This document shows positions 26,240 to 36,085 of a stretch of DNA of 64,000 bases, piece after piece. The first letter of the stretch is position 1; each line of letters begins with the position of its first letter. This DNA comes from CAVXJN01 sp963762165 (GTDB lineage: Bacteria; Pseudomonadota; Gammaproteobacteria; JASBUN01). Location: NCBI GenBank assembly GCA_963762165.1, contig CAVXJN010000002.1, positions 62,001-126,000 on the forward strand. The letters are read 5' to 3'. A program made the position numbers and the translations under genes. The notes under the pieces are model-generated. The model searched no databases and was not told where the DNA came from. It saw only the letters and a list, made by a program, of their open reading frames with translations.

Positions 26240-27613
26240 ATGATCAAGTCACGGCTGAAGAAGCACATGGCTGCGGCGGCGATCGCGGCGTTAGGGACGC
26301 TGGCGGTGGGCGCTTTGGTGCCGGTATCAAGTTACGCCGACGAGACGTGTCAGTCGCCGTATATGGCCAAGATCGTCGGCCAAGAGGATTACGTATACGT
26401 ATGGACCCTGGGCGTAGAGGGTCTTGGTGATGGTCAGGACAAGCTGGTGACGGTAGACGTCAACCCGAAGTCCAAGACCTACGGACAGGTGGTGGATTCG
26501 GTGTCGGTAGGCGGTCGCAACGAGGCGCACCATTCGGGGCTGACGGATGACCGCAAGTACCTGTGGGCGGCGAGTCTGGATACGAGCAAGATTTTCGTAT
26601 TCGATGTGCACACCGATCCGCGCAATCCGAAGCTGCACAAAGTGATTGACGACTTTGTGGCCAAGAGCGGCGGAGTGGTGGGTCCGCATACGACCTACGC
26701 GCTGCCGGGTCGGATGATGATCACGGGTCTGTCGAACAACAAAGACCACGGTGGTCGCACGGCGCTGGTGGAGTACACCAATGAGGGCGAGTATGTGACG
26801 ACCCATTGGATGCCGACGGACGATAATCTGCGCGGCGCGACGAAGTCGGGCAAGTTTGCTGACGGTTACGGTTACGATATACGTGCTTTGCCGCGTCGCA
26901 ACGTGATGATCACCTCCTCGTTCACCGGCTGGTCGAACTACATGATGGACTTCGGCAAGATGCTCAAGGACGAGGAGGCGATGAAGCGCTTCGGCAACAC
27001 GGTGGTGGTGTGGGATCTGCATTCGCGCAAAGCGAAGAAGGTGCTGGACGTGCCGGGAGCGCCGCTGGAGGTGCGTTGTGCCTGGCAGCCGAACCACAAC
27101 TACTGTTTCACCACCACGGCTCTGACCTCCAAGATCTGGCTGATCTATGAGGACAAGGATGGCGAGTGGCAGTCGAAGGCGGTGGCCGACATTGGCGATC
27201 CGTCCAAGATTCCGCTGCCGGTGGACATTTCCATCAGCTCGGACGACAACCACTTGTGGGTTGACACGTTCATGGACGGCAAAGCACGGTTGTTCGACAC
27301 CTCGGACCCGTTCAACCCGAAGCAGGTCTACGAGAAGCAGATCGGCAAGCAGGTGAACATGGCCTCATCGAGCTGGGACGGCAGTCGGGTGTACTTCACC
27401 AGTTCGTTGCTGGGTAACTGGGACAAGAAGGGTGAGAACCTGGATCAGTACTTCTCTGCCTTCGATTGGAACGGTAAGGAGTTGGTGAAGAAGTTCGAGA
27501 TCAACTTCTACGACAAGAAGCTGGGGCGCCCGCATCAGATGCGTTTTGGTGCTTATTCGTTGTACTCGCAGAAAGCACCCGCGGACGATCGTAACCTCGC
27601 CCGCGCGCGTTGA
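26240..27613 (+). CDS. mtoX: Methanethiol oxidase, SBP56 family (copy 1)
   Basis: A 457-residue protein with a signal peptide (to about residue 33, SSYADE) and an SBP56/selenium-binding beta-propeller. Motifs shared with the family include DVNPKSKTYGQVV, EAHHSGL, PKLHKVIDDF, EVRCAWQPN and the C-terminal GRPHQMRFG. Bacterial members are copper-dependent periplasmic methanethiol oxidases that turn methanethiol into formaldehyde, sulfide and hydrogen peroxide. Start supported by TTGAGGAGAGAGAG. The next gene is a SCO1-MauG fusion, matching the mtoX-SCO1-mauG arrangement known from methylated-sulfur degraders. The protein is identical to copy 2. Confidence 0.93.
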   Translation: MIKSRLKKHMAAAAIAALGTLAVGALVPVSSYADETCQSPYMAKIVGQEDYVYVWTLGVEGLGDGQDKLVTVDVNPKSKTYGQVVDSVSVGGRNEAHHSGLTDDRKYLWAASLDTSKIFVFDVHTDPRNPKLHKVIDDFVAKSGGVVGPHTTYALPGRMMITGLSNNKDHGGRTALVEYTNEGEYVTTHWMPTDDNLRGATKSGKFADGYGYDIRALPRRNVMITSSFTGWSNYMMDFGKMLKDEEAMKRFGNTVVVWDLHSRKAKKVLDVPGAPLEVRCAWQPNHNYCFTTTALTSKIWLIYEDKDGEWQSKAVADIGDPSKIPLPVDISISSDDNHLWVDTFMDGKARLFDTSDPFNPKQVYEKQIGKQVNMASSSWDGSRVYFTSSLLGNWDKKGENLDQYFSAFDWNGKELVKKFEINFYDKKLGRPHQMRFGAYSLYSQKAPADDRNLARAR

Positions 27614-27622
27614 TCTGACCTT

Positions 27623-27692
27623 GGATCGCGGCGCGGACAGGTGCCGCGTCGCGATCCCCATATTCTCAGCGACCGCCGCAATGGGCGGTCGC
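27623..27692 (+). terminator. Two tandem hairpins after mtoX copy 1
   Basis: The first hairpin pairs GGATCGCG (27623-27630) with CGCGATCC (27650-27657) and continues inward through CGCGG/CCGCG. The second pairs GCGACCGCC (27669-27677) with GGCGGTCGC (27684-27692). Both recur after copy 2 (43687-43721 and 43733-43756). They probably stop or limit transcription into the SCO1-MauG gene. Confidence 0.7.
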
Positions 27693-27715
27693 CTTGCAGG
27701 TGGGACCGGGAAAGG

Positions 27716-29563
27716 ATGTGTCTAAGTAGGCTATTGTGGCTTCTGATCCTTGTGATCGGCGCCGGTGTTGCGCACGCGCAATCGAACTCCAAGCCGCTGG
27801 TGCTCGCGCCCGGATATTCGGAGCTCGGCTATGAGGCGCCGAAGCCCGGGACCTATCGTCTGCCGCCGCTGAAGAAGGCTCCAGGCGGGCAAGTATTGCT
27901 TTCCTCCGGAGAGCCGGCGCAGCTTGGCGACCTGCTCGGAGACAAAGTAGTGGTGCTGAGCTTCATATACAGCACCTGCAGCGATGTCAACGGCTGTCCT
28001 CTGGCCACATTCGTGCTGCACCGAATCTACAAGCGCTTGCTGAAAGACCCGCAGCTGGCCGGCAAGGTTCGGTTGCTCAGTTTGAGCTTCGATCCCAAGC
28101 ATGACACGCCCGCAGTGATGCAGTTGTACGGTAAAAATTTCCAGGGCAAGGGCGGAGACTGGCGCTTTCTCACCACCCGTTCCGAGGATGCGCTCGCCCC
28201 TATCCTGGATGCGTACGGGCAGAACGTGCAGAAGGAATACGATGAGCAAGGTCAGCCGACCGGCGCATTCTCGCACATATTACGGGTATTCCTGATTGAT
28301 CGAGAGCGCCGTATCCGCAACATCTACAGCGTGTCGTTCCTGCATCCGGATGTGCTGCTGAATGATATCCGTACGGTATTGATGGATGAGCAGGGGCTGC
28401 TGCAGGCCCGGGAACTGCCGCCGCGCCCGCGTCCTGCGGTGGATCTGCTCGAAAACCTGCGTCGTCCGGGTCTGGGGTTGCCCGCCGTACCGGTACCCGC
28501 GGACAATCCGGTTACCCCGGCCAAACTGGAACTGGGCCGCAAGTTGTTTTTCGACCGCAGACTGTCGCTCAACGGTACTGTATCCTGCGCCATGTGCCAT
28601 ATCCCCTCGCAAGGTTTCACCAGCAATCATATGAACACCGCCGTGGGTATCGAGGGACGGACCGTTCGGCGAAACGCACCCACTGTGCTCAATGCGGGCT
28701 ACTGGCAACGGCTGTTCCACGATGGACGCGAGACTGAGCTGCGCCGTCAAGCATGGGTGCCGCTGATCTCCAGAGACATGATGGGCAATCCCGCGCCGGG
28801 CGTAGTGCTTGATCGGATCGAGTCGTTGTCCGATTACGATGGACTGTTCGAGGCGGCTTTTCGACGCGGCCCGAGTATGGAAACCCTCGGCATGGCGCTG
28901 GCGACGTACGAGCGCAGCCTGGTGTCGGGAAACTCCGCGTTTGATCGTTGGCACTACGGTCATGAGGCCGATGCCCTGAGCGCATCCGCCAAACGGGGTT
29001 TTGCGTTGTTCACCGGCAAGGCGGGCTGCGCTTCCTGTCATCGGGTGGGCGAGCGCACTGCGCTGTTTACCGATCATCTGCTGCACAACACCGGGCTCGG
29101 CTGGTACAACACCATGAAGAAGGAAACGGGCAACCGCACCGTACACTTGGCGCCTGGCGTAGATTTGGAAGTCGACAAGGCGATTGTGGACGCGGTTTCC
29201 GCTCAGCCCAAAGGGGACCTGGGTTTGTATGAAGTCACCGAGAACCCGGCGGATCGATGGAAGTACAAGACGCCCTCGTTGCGCAATATCGCACTGACCG
29301 CACCGTATATGCACGACGGGTCTCTGGCGACCCTGGCGGACGTGATCGATTATTACGACCACGGCGGTTACCCCAACGAAGAACTCGACCACCGCATCCA
29401 TAAACTCGGTCTGAGTGAAAGCGAAAGACAGGATTTGATTGCGTTCCTCAAATCCTTGACCGGGGACAACATCGCCGCGTTGGTGGCCGATGCCGAGGCC
29501 GAGCCGGTGGGCGATCCGAACGGGCACAAAGGTCCGTCTGGACGACAAGATGCGCGGCGGTAA
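27716..29563 (+). CDS. SCO1-MauG fusion: copper chaperone domain plus dihaem cytochrome c peroxidase-like domain
   Basis: A 615-residue exported protein (signal peptide to about residue 22, AHAQ). Residues about 50-210 are a SCO1/SenC domain whose cysteines are spaced C-SDVNG-C (C88 and C94) instead of the usual CxxxC, with a distal histidine in FSHILRVF. Residues about 240-600 are a MauG/cytochrome c peroxidase domain with two haem sites, CAMCH and CASCH. In mtoX clusters these are normally separate genes and are thought to mature MtoX by inserting copper and modifying residues. No frameshift joins them, so the fusion looks genuine. Confidence 0.9.
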   Translation: MCLSRLLWLLILVIGAGVAHAQSNSKPLVLAPGYSELGYEAPKPGTYRLPPLKKAPGGQVLLSSGEPAQLGDLLGDKVVVLSFIYSTCSDVNGCPLATFVLHRIYKRLLKDPQLAGKVRLLSLSFDPKHDTPAVMQLYGKNFQGKGGDWRFLTTRSEDALAPILDAYGQNVQKEYDEQGQPTGAFSHILRVFLIDRERRIRNIYSVSFLHPDVLLNDIRTVLMDEQGLLQARELPPRPRPAVDLLENLRRPGLGLPAVPVPADNPVTPAKLELGRKLFFDRRLSLNGTVSCAMCHIPSQGFTSNHMNTAVGIEGRTVRRNAPTVLNAGYWQRLFHDGRETELRRQAWVPLISRDMMGNPAPGVVLDRIESLSDYDGLFEAAFRRGPSMETLGMALATYERSLVSGNSAFDRWHYGHEADALSASAKRGFALFTGKAGCASCHRVGERTALFTDHLLHNTGLGWYNTMKKETGNRTVHLAPGVDLEVDKAIVDAVSAQPKGDLGLYEVTENPADRWKYKTPSLRNIALTAPYMHDGSLATLADVIDYYDHGGYPNEELDHRIHKLGLSESERQDLIAFLKSLTGDNIAALVADAEAEPVGDPNGHKGPSGRQDARR

Positions 29564-30858
29564 AGGATTCAAGTGGCAAGTCCTGGCGGTCCCGTGCCTG
29601 TTATTGGGGATGTCCGCCGCCTTGCCGGCGCCTGGCGATTACAAGCACGGCTACGAGACTTCCCACTATCAGACCCGCTCCCTGAGCCTTGAGGCCAGGC
29701 AAGGCGTACCTGCGGATTTGATGCAGCTGATAGAAGATCCGCCTCTGGGTCTGCCCCCGGTGCCAGTGCCCGCGTCCAACCCGATCACCCGTGATAAAGT
29801 CGAACTCGGACGTAAGCTTTTTTATGATCGGCGCTTGTCGCGGTAACGAGACGCAATCCTGCGCGATGTGTCACATCCCGGAACAAGGTTTCACCAACAA
29901 CGAGCTGGCTACTGCGGTAGGCATCGAAGGGCGCAGCGGCCGCCGAAATACGCCCACCATTTACAATGCCGCCTACCGGACTTCTCTGTTCCACGATGGG
30001 CGCGAGCAGAACCTCGAGCAGCAGATATGGGGCCCGTTGCTCGATCGGCGTGAAATGGGAAATCCATCCTTCGCTGCGGTGCTCGAAAAGATCAAGGTAC
30101 TGCCGGATTACCATGGACGTTTCGAGCAGGCGTTCGGACGCGGTCCAACCATGGAAACACTGGGTATGGCGCTGGCTAGCTACGAGCGCACGCTGCTGTC
30201 AGCTAATTCGCCGTTCGATCGCTGGTACTACGGCGGTGACAAGGAAGCGGTGACGGAGGCGGCGAAACGAGGCTTCTCGCTTTTCCGCGGCAAGGCCAAT
30301 TGTGCGTCTTGCCATACGGTAGGGAAACGCCATGCGCTGTTTACCGATAACCAATTCCACAACACCGGCACGGGCGTCGAGCGCTCGCTTTCCGAGGCGC
30401 CGCGTAGCCACAAGGTGATTCTGGCGCCGGGCGTGATCGTCGATGTCGAAGACGCTGTGATCGATCCGGTAGCGGAGCCGGCTTTGGCAGATCTAGGGCG
30501 ATATGAAGTGACCGAAGACCCTGACGATCGCTGGCGCTACGCGACACCATCACTGCGTAATATTGCACTGACCGCGCCTTACATGCATGACGGTTCGATA
30601 GAATCGTTGGATGCCATAGTGGAGTTCTATAACAAGGGTGGTTTTCCAAACCAGAACCTGGATCCGTTGATGCGCCCGTTAGGACTGAGCGCAAAGGAAC
30701 GTGCGGACCTGGTAGCGTTCCTGCGCAGTCTTACGGGAGATGACATTGATACGCTGGTTTCGGACGCCTTCGCAGCCCCGGTGGGTGATGAGAAGGCCGA
30801 CGATCCGGACTGGGTGCGGGTGTTGGATCGCCGTCTGGACGCCGGGAAGCAACTGTGA
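29550..30858 (+). pseudogene. Second MauG/cytochrome c peroxidase-like protein, one frameshift
   Basis: It starts at ATG 29550, overlapping the end of the fusion gene, with a signal peptide (FKWQVLAVPCLLLGMSAALPA). The frame ends after YDRRLS at about 29845, and an alternative frame continues NETQSCAMCHIPEQGF. Alignment with the fusion protein shows one extra base there. Repaired, it is about 435 residues with haem sites CAMCH and CASCH. It is a paralogue of the MauG half of the upstream gene. Sequencing error or a recent inactivating insertion are both possible. Confidence 0.85.
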
Positions 30859-31066
30859 TCGTTGCGGTCGGCGCTGCGGGCGAACGACGGCCGACACAGC
30901 GCCGGAGTTGAAACGCACCGCGAGGCGACCGCTTGCGGGCTTCGATTTGGTTTTGTTGGTGATTCCCGATCAAGGCGTATAGTGGTCACGATTGGGAAAC
31001 TGGGAACGCTGGGCTGCCGGCGTCGCTTTCGATCCACACTGGTCGACGGAGTAAAGGTTTGGATCT

Positions 31067-31830
31067 GTGCTGATGCATGCGCCCCAACGGTCTCGCCGGC
31101 GATTTCTCGGCTGGGCTGCTTTCGGTCTGATTGGCTCTGCGTTCGGAAGCGTGGGGACAGTCAGGACGGAATCACGTTCTCTGTACATCAACACCGCTTT
31201 CGGGCCGCCGATCTCGGGCGGCAACGGATTCTTCGATCAGCTCGCGCGGCTCATGTTCGGGGCTGTCGGCTACAGCGTCACGGTGCAGACGCCGCCAGCG
31301 GAACGTGCGCTGATGCTTGCCAACGCCGGTGTCGACGACGGTGACGGACCTCGCATACCTGGGCTGATAACGCGAATATCCTCATCTGGTCCGCGTCCCG
31401 GAACCGATCCTCGATATTGATTTTGTCGCATTTACGAAACGTTTGCGCTTTGATACCGCCGATTGGCAGAGTCTGACGCCATTCAGCGTTGCAATCGTGA
31501 CGGGCTGGAAGATCCTGGAGCGGAACATTACTACATCTGCCAGGCTGGTGCGGGTCAAAGATCCAAACCACTTGTTCATGTTGCTCAAACAAGGACGGAC
31601 CGAGGTGGCTGTAATCGACCGCTTCAGCGGTTATGCGATGTGTAAAAAGATCGGTCTTCGAGATTTCAACGTACTCGAGCCACCACTTGCGTCGACTCCC
31701 ATGTATTTATATCTGCATGAGAGGCATGCAGACTTGGTTGACGCCTGTAACAGAGGCTCTGCGAGATTTGAAGACCTCGGGGACATACGCACGTCTTTTC
31801 CAGGAGACCTTAAAACGATGTCTACCCTGA
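31067..31830 (+). pseudogene. Tat-exported solute-binding-protein-like sensor, two frameshifts
   Basis: A twin-arginine signal (RSRRRFLGWAAFG) leads into an extracellular solute-binding-type domain (SLYINTAFGPPISGG). The frame is lost near 31375 by one missing base before EYPHLVRVPEP and near 31742 by one extra base before TPVTEALRDLKTSG. It ends RLFQETLKRCLP at 31830, overlapping the kinase start by 13 bases. It probably binds a small ligand in the periplasm and reports to the histidine kinase. Confidence 0.7.
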
Positions 31831-33676
31831 CCCTCCCGTTCCCCGCAACCAATGAAGCAAAGATTCGCAGGCGCCGTCTTGCGCCGCGGATGGTCTTGTA
31901 CACCTTGCTCTTTAGCTCGGTCGTTACTTTCTTCGCTACCGCGCTTCAGCTGTATCTCGACTATTCGCGAGACGTCGAAGCGATCGTATCCCGTATTAGT
32001 CAAATCGAGAACAGTTATCTGCAAAGCATCGAGTTGAGCCTTTGGACCATGGATTATGAGCAGTTGCGAGCGCAACTCGAGGGTATCCGCGCATTGCCGG
32101 ACATGCAGTATCTGGAGATCGAAGTGAATGACGCGGCAATGATATCAGTCGGAGCAGATCAGGGCCGCGATCTGATTCGGCAGGCATTTCCTCTCACGCA
32201 TCCGTACCGGAACATCAACGTCGACCTTGGCACGTTGCACGTAGTAGCCAGCTTGGATGCGGTGTACCGACGACTCTACGACAAGATATTGGTGATTTTC
32301 GGCGCCCAAGCGGTCAAGACGTTTCTAGTTGCCACGTTCATGCTTCTGCTATTTCAGTGGTTGGTAGGTCGGCACTTGGCGCAGATTTCCAGTTCGGTCC
32401 GCCGTAAGCGCCTGGAGGCGCCCGGCGGGGTTATCGCCTTGCACAGAACCCAATCCGTCGAAGACCCACCCGACGAACTGGACGACGTCGTAAATGCGTT
32501 CAATGAAATGTGCTCCACCCTGCAACATTCCTATGACCGGCTTGGCGCAGAGCGAGGAGCGGTTCGATCTGGCGATGCGGGGCGCCAACGATGGCGTATG
32601 GGATTGGGATTTGCGTGATGGAACTGTTTATTACTCGCCGAGATGGAAAGAAATGCTCGGCTATGCCGACCATCAGATAAGCGATGACCCGAAAGAGTGG
32701 CGCGAGCGGCTGCATCCGGAAGACCGTGACACCGTACTGCGCGCGTTGGATGACCACATAAACGGGTAGCGTCGAGAAGTTCGAAAGTATTCATCGGTTG
32801 CGGCATGCGGACGGATCGTACCGCTGGATTCTGAGCCGCGGGCAAACGCTACGGGACAGTGAAAACCGGCCATACCGGATCGTCGGTACGCATGTAGACA
32901 TCACCTCGCAGAAGCAAACCGAGGAGGCTCTCGCCAATACAACCCGGCAGTTGCAGGATGAACACGATCGTCGGCTTCAAGCCGAGCGTTTGGCGTGTGT
33001 CGGCGAAATTTCGGCGAGTATTGCCCACGAGATCCGAAATCCCCTCTCAAGTATCATCAATTCGCTTGAATTGCTCGGCAACGAAAAGGTGACGGACGAC
33101 GAGCGCGGTAGCGTCATCGAGATTGTCGACGATGAAACTCGTCGGTTGCAGAGAATCCTGGAGGAGTTTTTCAATTTTGCCCGGTTGAAACCGGCTGACA
33201 TTTCGCCACACGACGCAGCCACTCTGCTGCGGGAGACCGTTGAAGCGTTTTCGTTGAGTAATGAAGATTCTGACGCGCGTATCGAAATCAAACTCGATTT
33301 GCATGCCGGATTGAAGAAAGTGTATTGCGACGGCGACCAGATGAGGCAGGTCGTATGGAATCTGATGCTCAATGCCGTTCAAGCGATGCCCGATGGCGGA
33401 ACGGTGACGGTATTCACCGCCGAAAGTGGTGATCGCCTGAAAATCGGTGTTCGGGATACGGGGTCGGGGGTCCCGGCTGAGTTGCGTGACAAACTCACGC
33501 ATCCATTTGTCTCTGGGCGTGACGGCGGCACGGGACTCGGGCTGTCGATCGTGCAAAGAATTCTCGTCCAACATGAGACGGAACTACATGTTGATACGGA
33601 GTCGGGAAACGGAACGGAAATGGCGTTCGATTTGAAACTGGTGCGAGCGTATGACAGAAGTATTGATCGTAGATGA
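31818..33676 (+). pseudogene. Membrane PAS histidine kinase, two frameshifts
   Basis: Starting at ATG 31818 it has two membrane helices (MVLYTLLFSSVVTFFATALQ and FGAQAVKTFLVATFMLLLF) around a periplasmic region, a PAS domain (FDLAMRGANDGVWDWDL), an H box (SASIAHEIRNPLSSI) and an ATPase domain (NLMLNAVQAM, DTGSGVP, GGTGLGLSI). Extra bases near 32543 and 32774 break the frame. It overlaps the NtrC-type gene by 26 bases and forms a set with the preceding periplasmic sensor. Confidence 0.85.
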
Positions 33677-34996
33677 CGAGCGTTCGATTCTGAAAACGTT
33701 GTCCTTATTCTTGAAGACGCAGGGCTACAACGCCTCAACTGCAGAAGATGTCGCCGCAGCGAAAGCGATTCTGAGCGAGCGTGAAATCGATGTCGTGATA
33801 ACCGACCTCAAGCTGAGGGAAGGAGAGGGCACCGAATTGATTTCTTACCTGCAGGAGATTGAGCATCCTGCGGGCTGCATCGTGATGACCGCGTACGGCT
33901 CGATCGAGAGCGCCGTGGAATGCGTTCGCCTCGGCGCGTTTGACTATCTTACTAAGCCTGTGAAGCCACAAGAACTCCTGATACGGGTGGAGAAAGTACT
34001 CGAAAAGCGGCGCTTGACGGAAGAAGTCGCACGCCTGCGCGCGGAAGTGTTGGTGCGGGGACAGCGCGATGTGGTCGCCAGGAGCCCGGAAATGCGCAAT
34101 ATTCTGGACATGATTCATCGCATACGCGAGTTGGACCTTCCGGTTTTAATCACAGGCGAGACGGGAACCGGCAAGGAAGTGGTCGCCCAATCGGTACATC
34201 GAAGCAGCCGCCGGGCGAAAGGCGCATTCCTGGCGGTGAACTGTTGCACCCTTCCCGAAGATCTCCTGGATTCGGAGCTGTTCGGTCATGCCAAGGGCGC
34301 GTTTACCGGCGCCACTTCGAGTACCAAAGGGCTATTTGAACAGGCTCACGGTGGCACGCTGTTTCTAGACGAGATCGGAGATATCAGTCCTCGACTGCAG
34401 ACCAAGCTGCTGCGCGTTCTCCAGGAAGGTCAGGTGCGTCCGGTCGGGGGGCGAGCTCAATCGACGTGGACGTGCGTATCATTGCGGCGACCAATCGGGA
34501 CTTGCAGGGGATGATTGCGAACGGGCAGTTTCGTTCGGACTTGTTTTTTCGCTTAAATGTTGTCCCGATCGATATCCCGCCTCTACGTGAGCGTCCGGAG
34601 GATCTGCAGCCATTGATCGAACGCACCGTCGCGGAGCTCGAAAAGCGTTCCGGGAGCCAAATTCGCATGAGCTCAGCGGCCCTGCAGAAGCTCCTGCTGT
34701 ACGATTATCCCGGCAATGTACGTCAGCTGGAGAACGTGCTGGAACGCTCGGTAGCGCTCGCGAAAAGCTCGACAATCGAAGATACGGATATCTACCTGGA
34801 CACCTATCCGGGTGAACCCGCGTCGGCGGTCGAGGTCGCCGAGGTTGATCCCCAGGACAGTAGGTTGGCGCTGGAAGACATGACCCTACGCCACATCCGT
34901 CGAGTGCTGACGTTGTATCGCGGCAATCAGGTTACGGCGTCCAAGGCATTGGGGATCAGCCGCTCTACTCTGCGGCGGAAACTGGGTCTGGACTGA
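33651..34996 (+). pseudogene. NtrC-type sigma-54 response regulator, one frameshift
   Basis: Receiver domain (residues about 4-118, aspartate in VVITDLKL), AAA+ domain with Walker A GETGTGKE, the sigma-54-contacting GAFTGA loop and Walker B LFLDEIGD, and a Fis-type helix-turn-helix at the C-terminus (NQVTASKALGISRSTLRRKL). One G is missing in a six-G run near 34450, shifting the frame before IDVDVRIIAATNRD. About 190 bases downstream a good sigma-54 promoter precedes the ABC transporter, its likely target. Confidence 0.88.
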
Positions 34997-35079
34997 CCGG
35001 CCTTTCATTCTGATATTGGTCTCCACCCGACCGGAAACGTCCGTGCCGGTCCGTTCCTGCTCGCTCCGTCATCCCTGAC

Positions 35080-35173
35080 CTGTACCGATTTGATACAGCA
35101 GGCTGTCGCAATCTGGGACACCGATCCGCGAATATCGCTTCGAGTGCATCGTAACCATCGGATTTCTATGCAC
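35080..35173 (+). promoter_or_regulatory. Candidate upstream activator sites of the ABC transporter promoter
   Basis: Two dyads lie upstream of the sigma-54 promoter: CTGTA-N9-TACAG at 35080-35098 and GTGCAT/ATGCAC at 35144-35149 and 35168-35173. Their position suits binding of the NtrC-type regulator encoded just upstream. The assignment is by position only. Confidence 0.35.
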
Positions 35174-35182
35174 AGTAGTTGG

Positions 35183-35197
35183 TGGCACAAAATCTGC
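35183..35197 (+). promoter_or_regulatory. Sigma-54 promoter (-24/-12)
   Basis: TGGCAC at 35183-35188 and TGC at 35195-35197 give the invariant GG-N10-GC spacing of sigma-54 promoters. It lies 76 bases before the first permease gene and just downstream of a sigma-54 activator gene, which supports it. Confidence 0.75.
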
Positions 35198-35273
35198 CTT
35201 TATTAGTTCCCAGTGCATACGGCACCTAAAGCCGGGGACTCGGCTGTTTTGTCACCAACGAGAGGACCGATTC

Positions 35274-36080
35274 ATGACCGGGTGGATGCAGAATAAACGC
35301 TTCTGGCTGATGTGGGCTGGATATGCGTTGGCTTTGTTGTTTTGGTACGGCAGCACGAACTGGTTACCCATCGCCGCTTTCAACCGTTTGCCCGGACCGG
35401 TGGCAGTCGTGTCCGAATGGTTCAATCCAGATCCGGTATACGGCATTTCGATTTTTACTAAACCGTACTACATGCATATCATGTACAGCGTGTACCGTGC
35501 GACGGCGGCGTTCCTGCTGGCTGTCGCTTTAGGCGTACCACTGGGCATCATGATGGGTTGGAGCGCCCGCTTCAACGCATTCGCTTCGGCGTTGTTCGGC
35601 TTGTTGCGACCCATACCTCCGCTGGCCTGGGTGCCGGTTGCGATTCTTCTGTTCGCCAAACCCGAATTCGCAGTCATCTTCGTCACGTTCCTGGTGGCAT
35701 TCTTCGCCACGACGATGAATACCTTCGTCGGGGTGCGCTCCATCGACAAGGATTACTTCCGTGCAGCGATGTGCCTGGGATCCACTCCGTACGACGTTCT
35801 TAAAAACGTGGTGGTTCCCGGAGCGCTGCCGCACATCTTTACCGGTCTTCAAATCGCGATGGGTGCAGCTTGGTTCTCGCTTGCCGCCGGTGAAATGATC
35901 GCGGCGCAATACGGACTCGGATTTCTCGTATTCGATTCTTATAACCTGATTCAATTCCCGACCATTGTCATCGGCATGGCGACTTTGGGCATTGCGGGAT
36001 TCCTAAGCTCAGCACTTATCCGGGTGGCTGGAAAGTCACTCATGCAATGGCGTGACCAATCGCTCGGAATGGAGGGGTGA
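35274..36080 (+). CDS. ABC transporter permease 1, nitrate/sulfonate/taurine type
   Basis: A 268-residue inner-membrane permease with about six helices and the EAA-like loop GVRSIDKDYFRAAMCLGST. The family is that of SsuC/TauC/NrtB. It is the first gene of the sigma-54-driven operon, and its stop overlaps the ribosome binding site of the first ATPase gene (gap about 5 bases). Substrate unknown. Confidence 0.9.
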   Translation: MTGWMQNKRFWLMWAGYALALLFWYGSTNWLPIAAFNRLPGPVAVVSEWFNPDPVYGISIFTKPYYMHIMYSVYRATAAFLLAVALGVPLGIMMGWSARFNAFASALFGLLRPIPPLAWVPVAILLFAKPEFAVIFVTFLVAFFATTMNTFVGVRSIDKDYFRAAMCLGSTPYDVLKNVVVPGALPHIFTGLQIAMGAAWFSLAAGEMIAAQYGLGFLVFDSYNLIQFPTIVIGMATLGIAGFLSSALIRVAGKSLMQWRDQSLGMEG

Positions 36081-36085
36081 CCCAA

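Larger units (their letters stand above)
26199..27698 (+). repeat. 1,500-bp direct repeat carrying mtoX, copy 1
   Basis: The segment is repeated at 42263-43762 in the same orientation, offset 16,064 bases. Only two differences were found by eye: T/C at 26626 versus 42690 and T/C at 26878 versus 42942, both synonymous. The repeat runs from about 40 bases before the start codon, including the ribosome binding site, to just past two hairpins after the stop. No insertion sequence or terminal repeat flanks it. Confidence 0.97.

Noticed and set aside
26327..27253. 308-residue minus-strand frame, repeated at 42391
   Set aside because: Antisense shadow of mtoX. Its His/Arg-rich composition comes from codon bias of the real gene.
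28280..29572. 430-residue minus-strand frame
   Set aside because: Antisense to the SCO1-MauG fusion gene, which carries haem motifs and a signal peptide.
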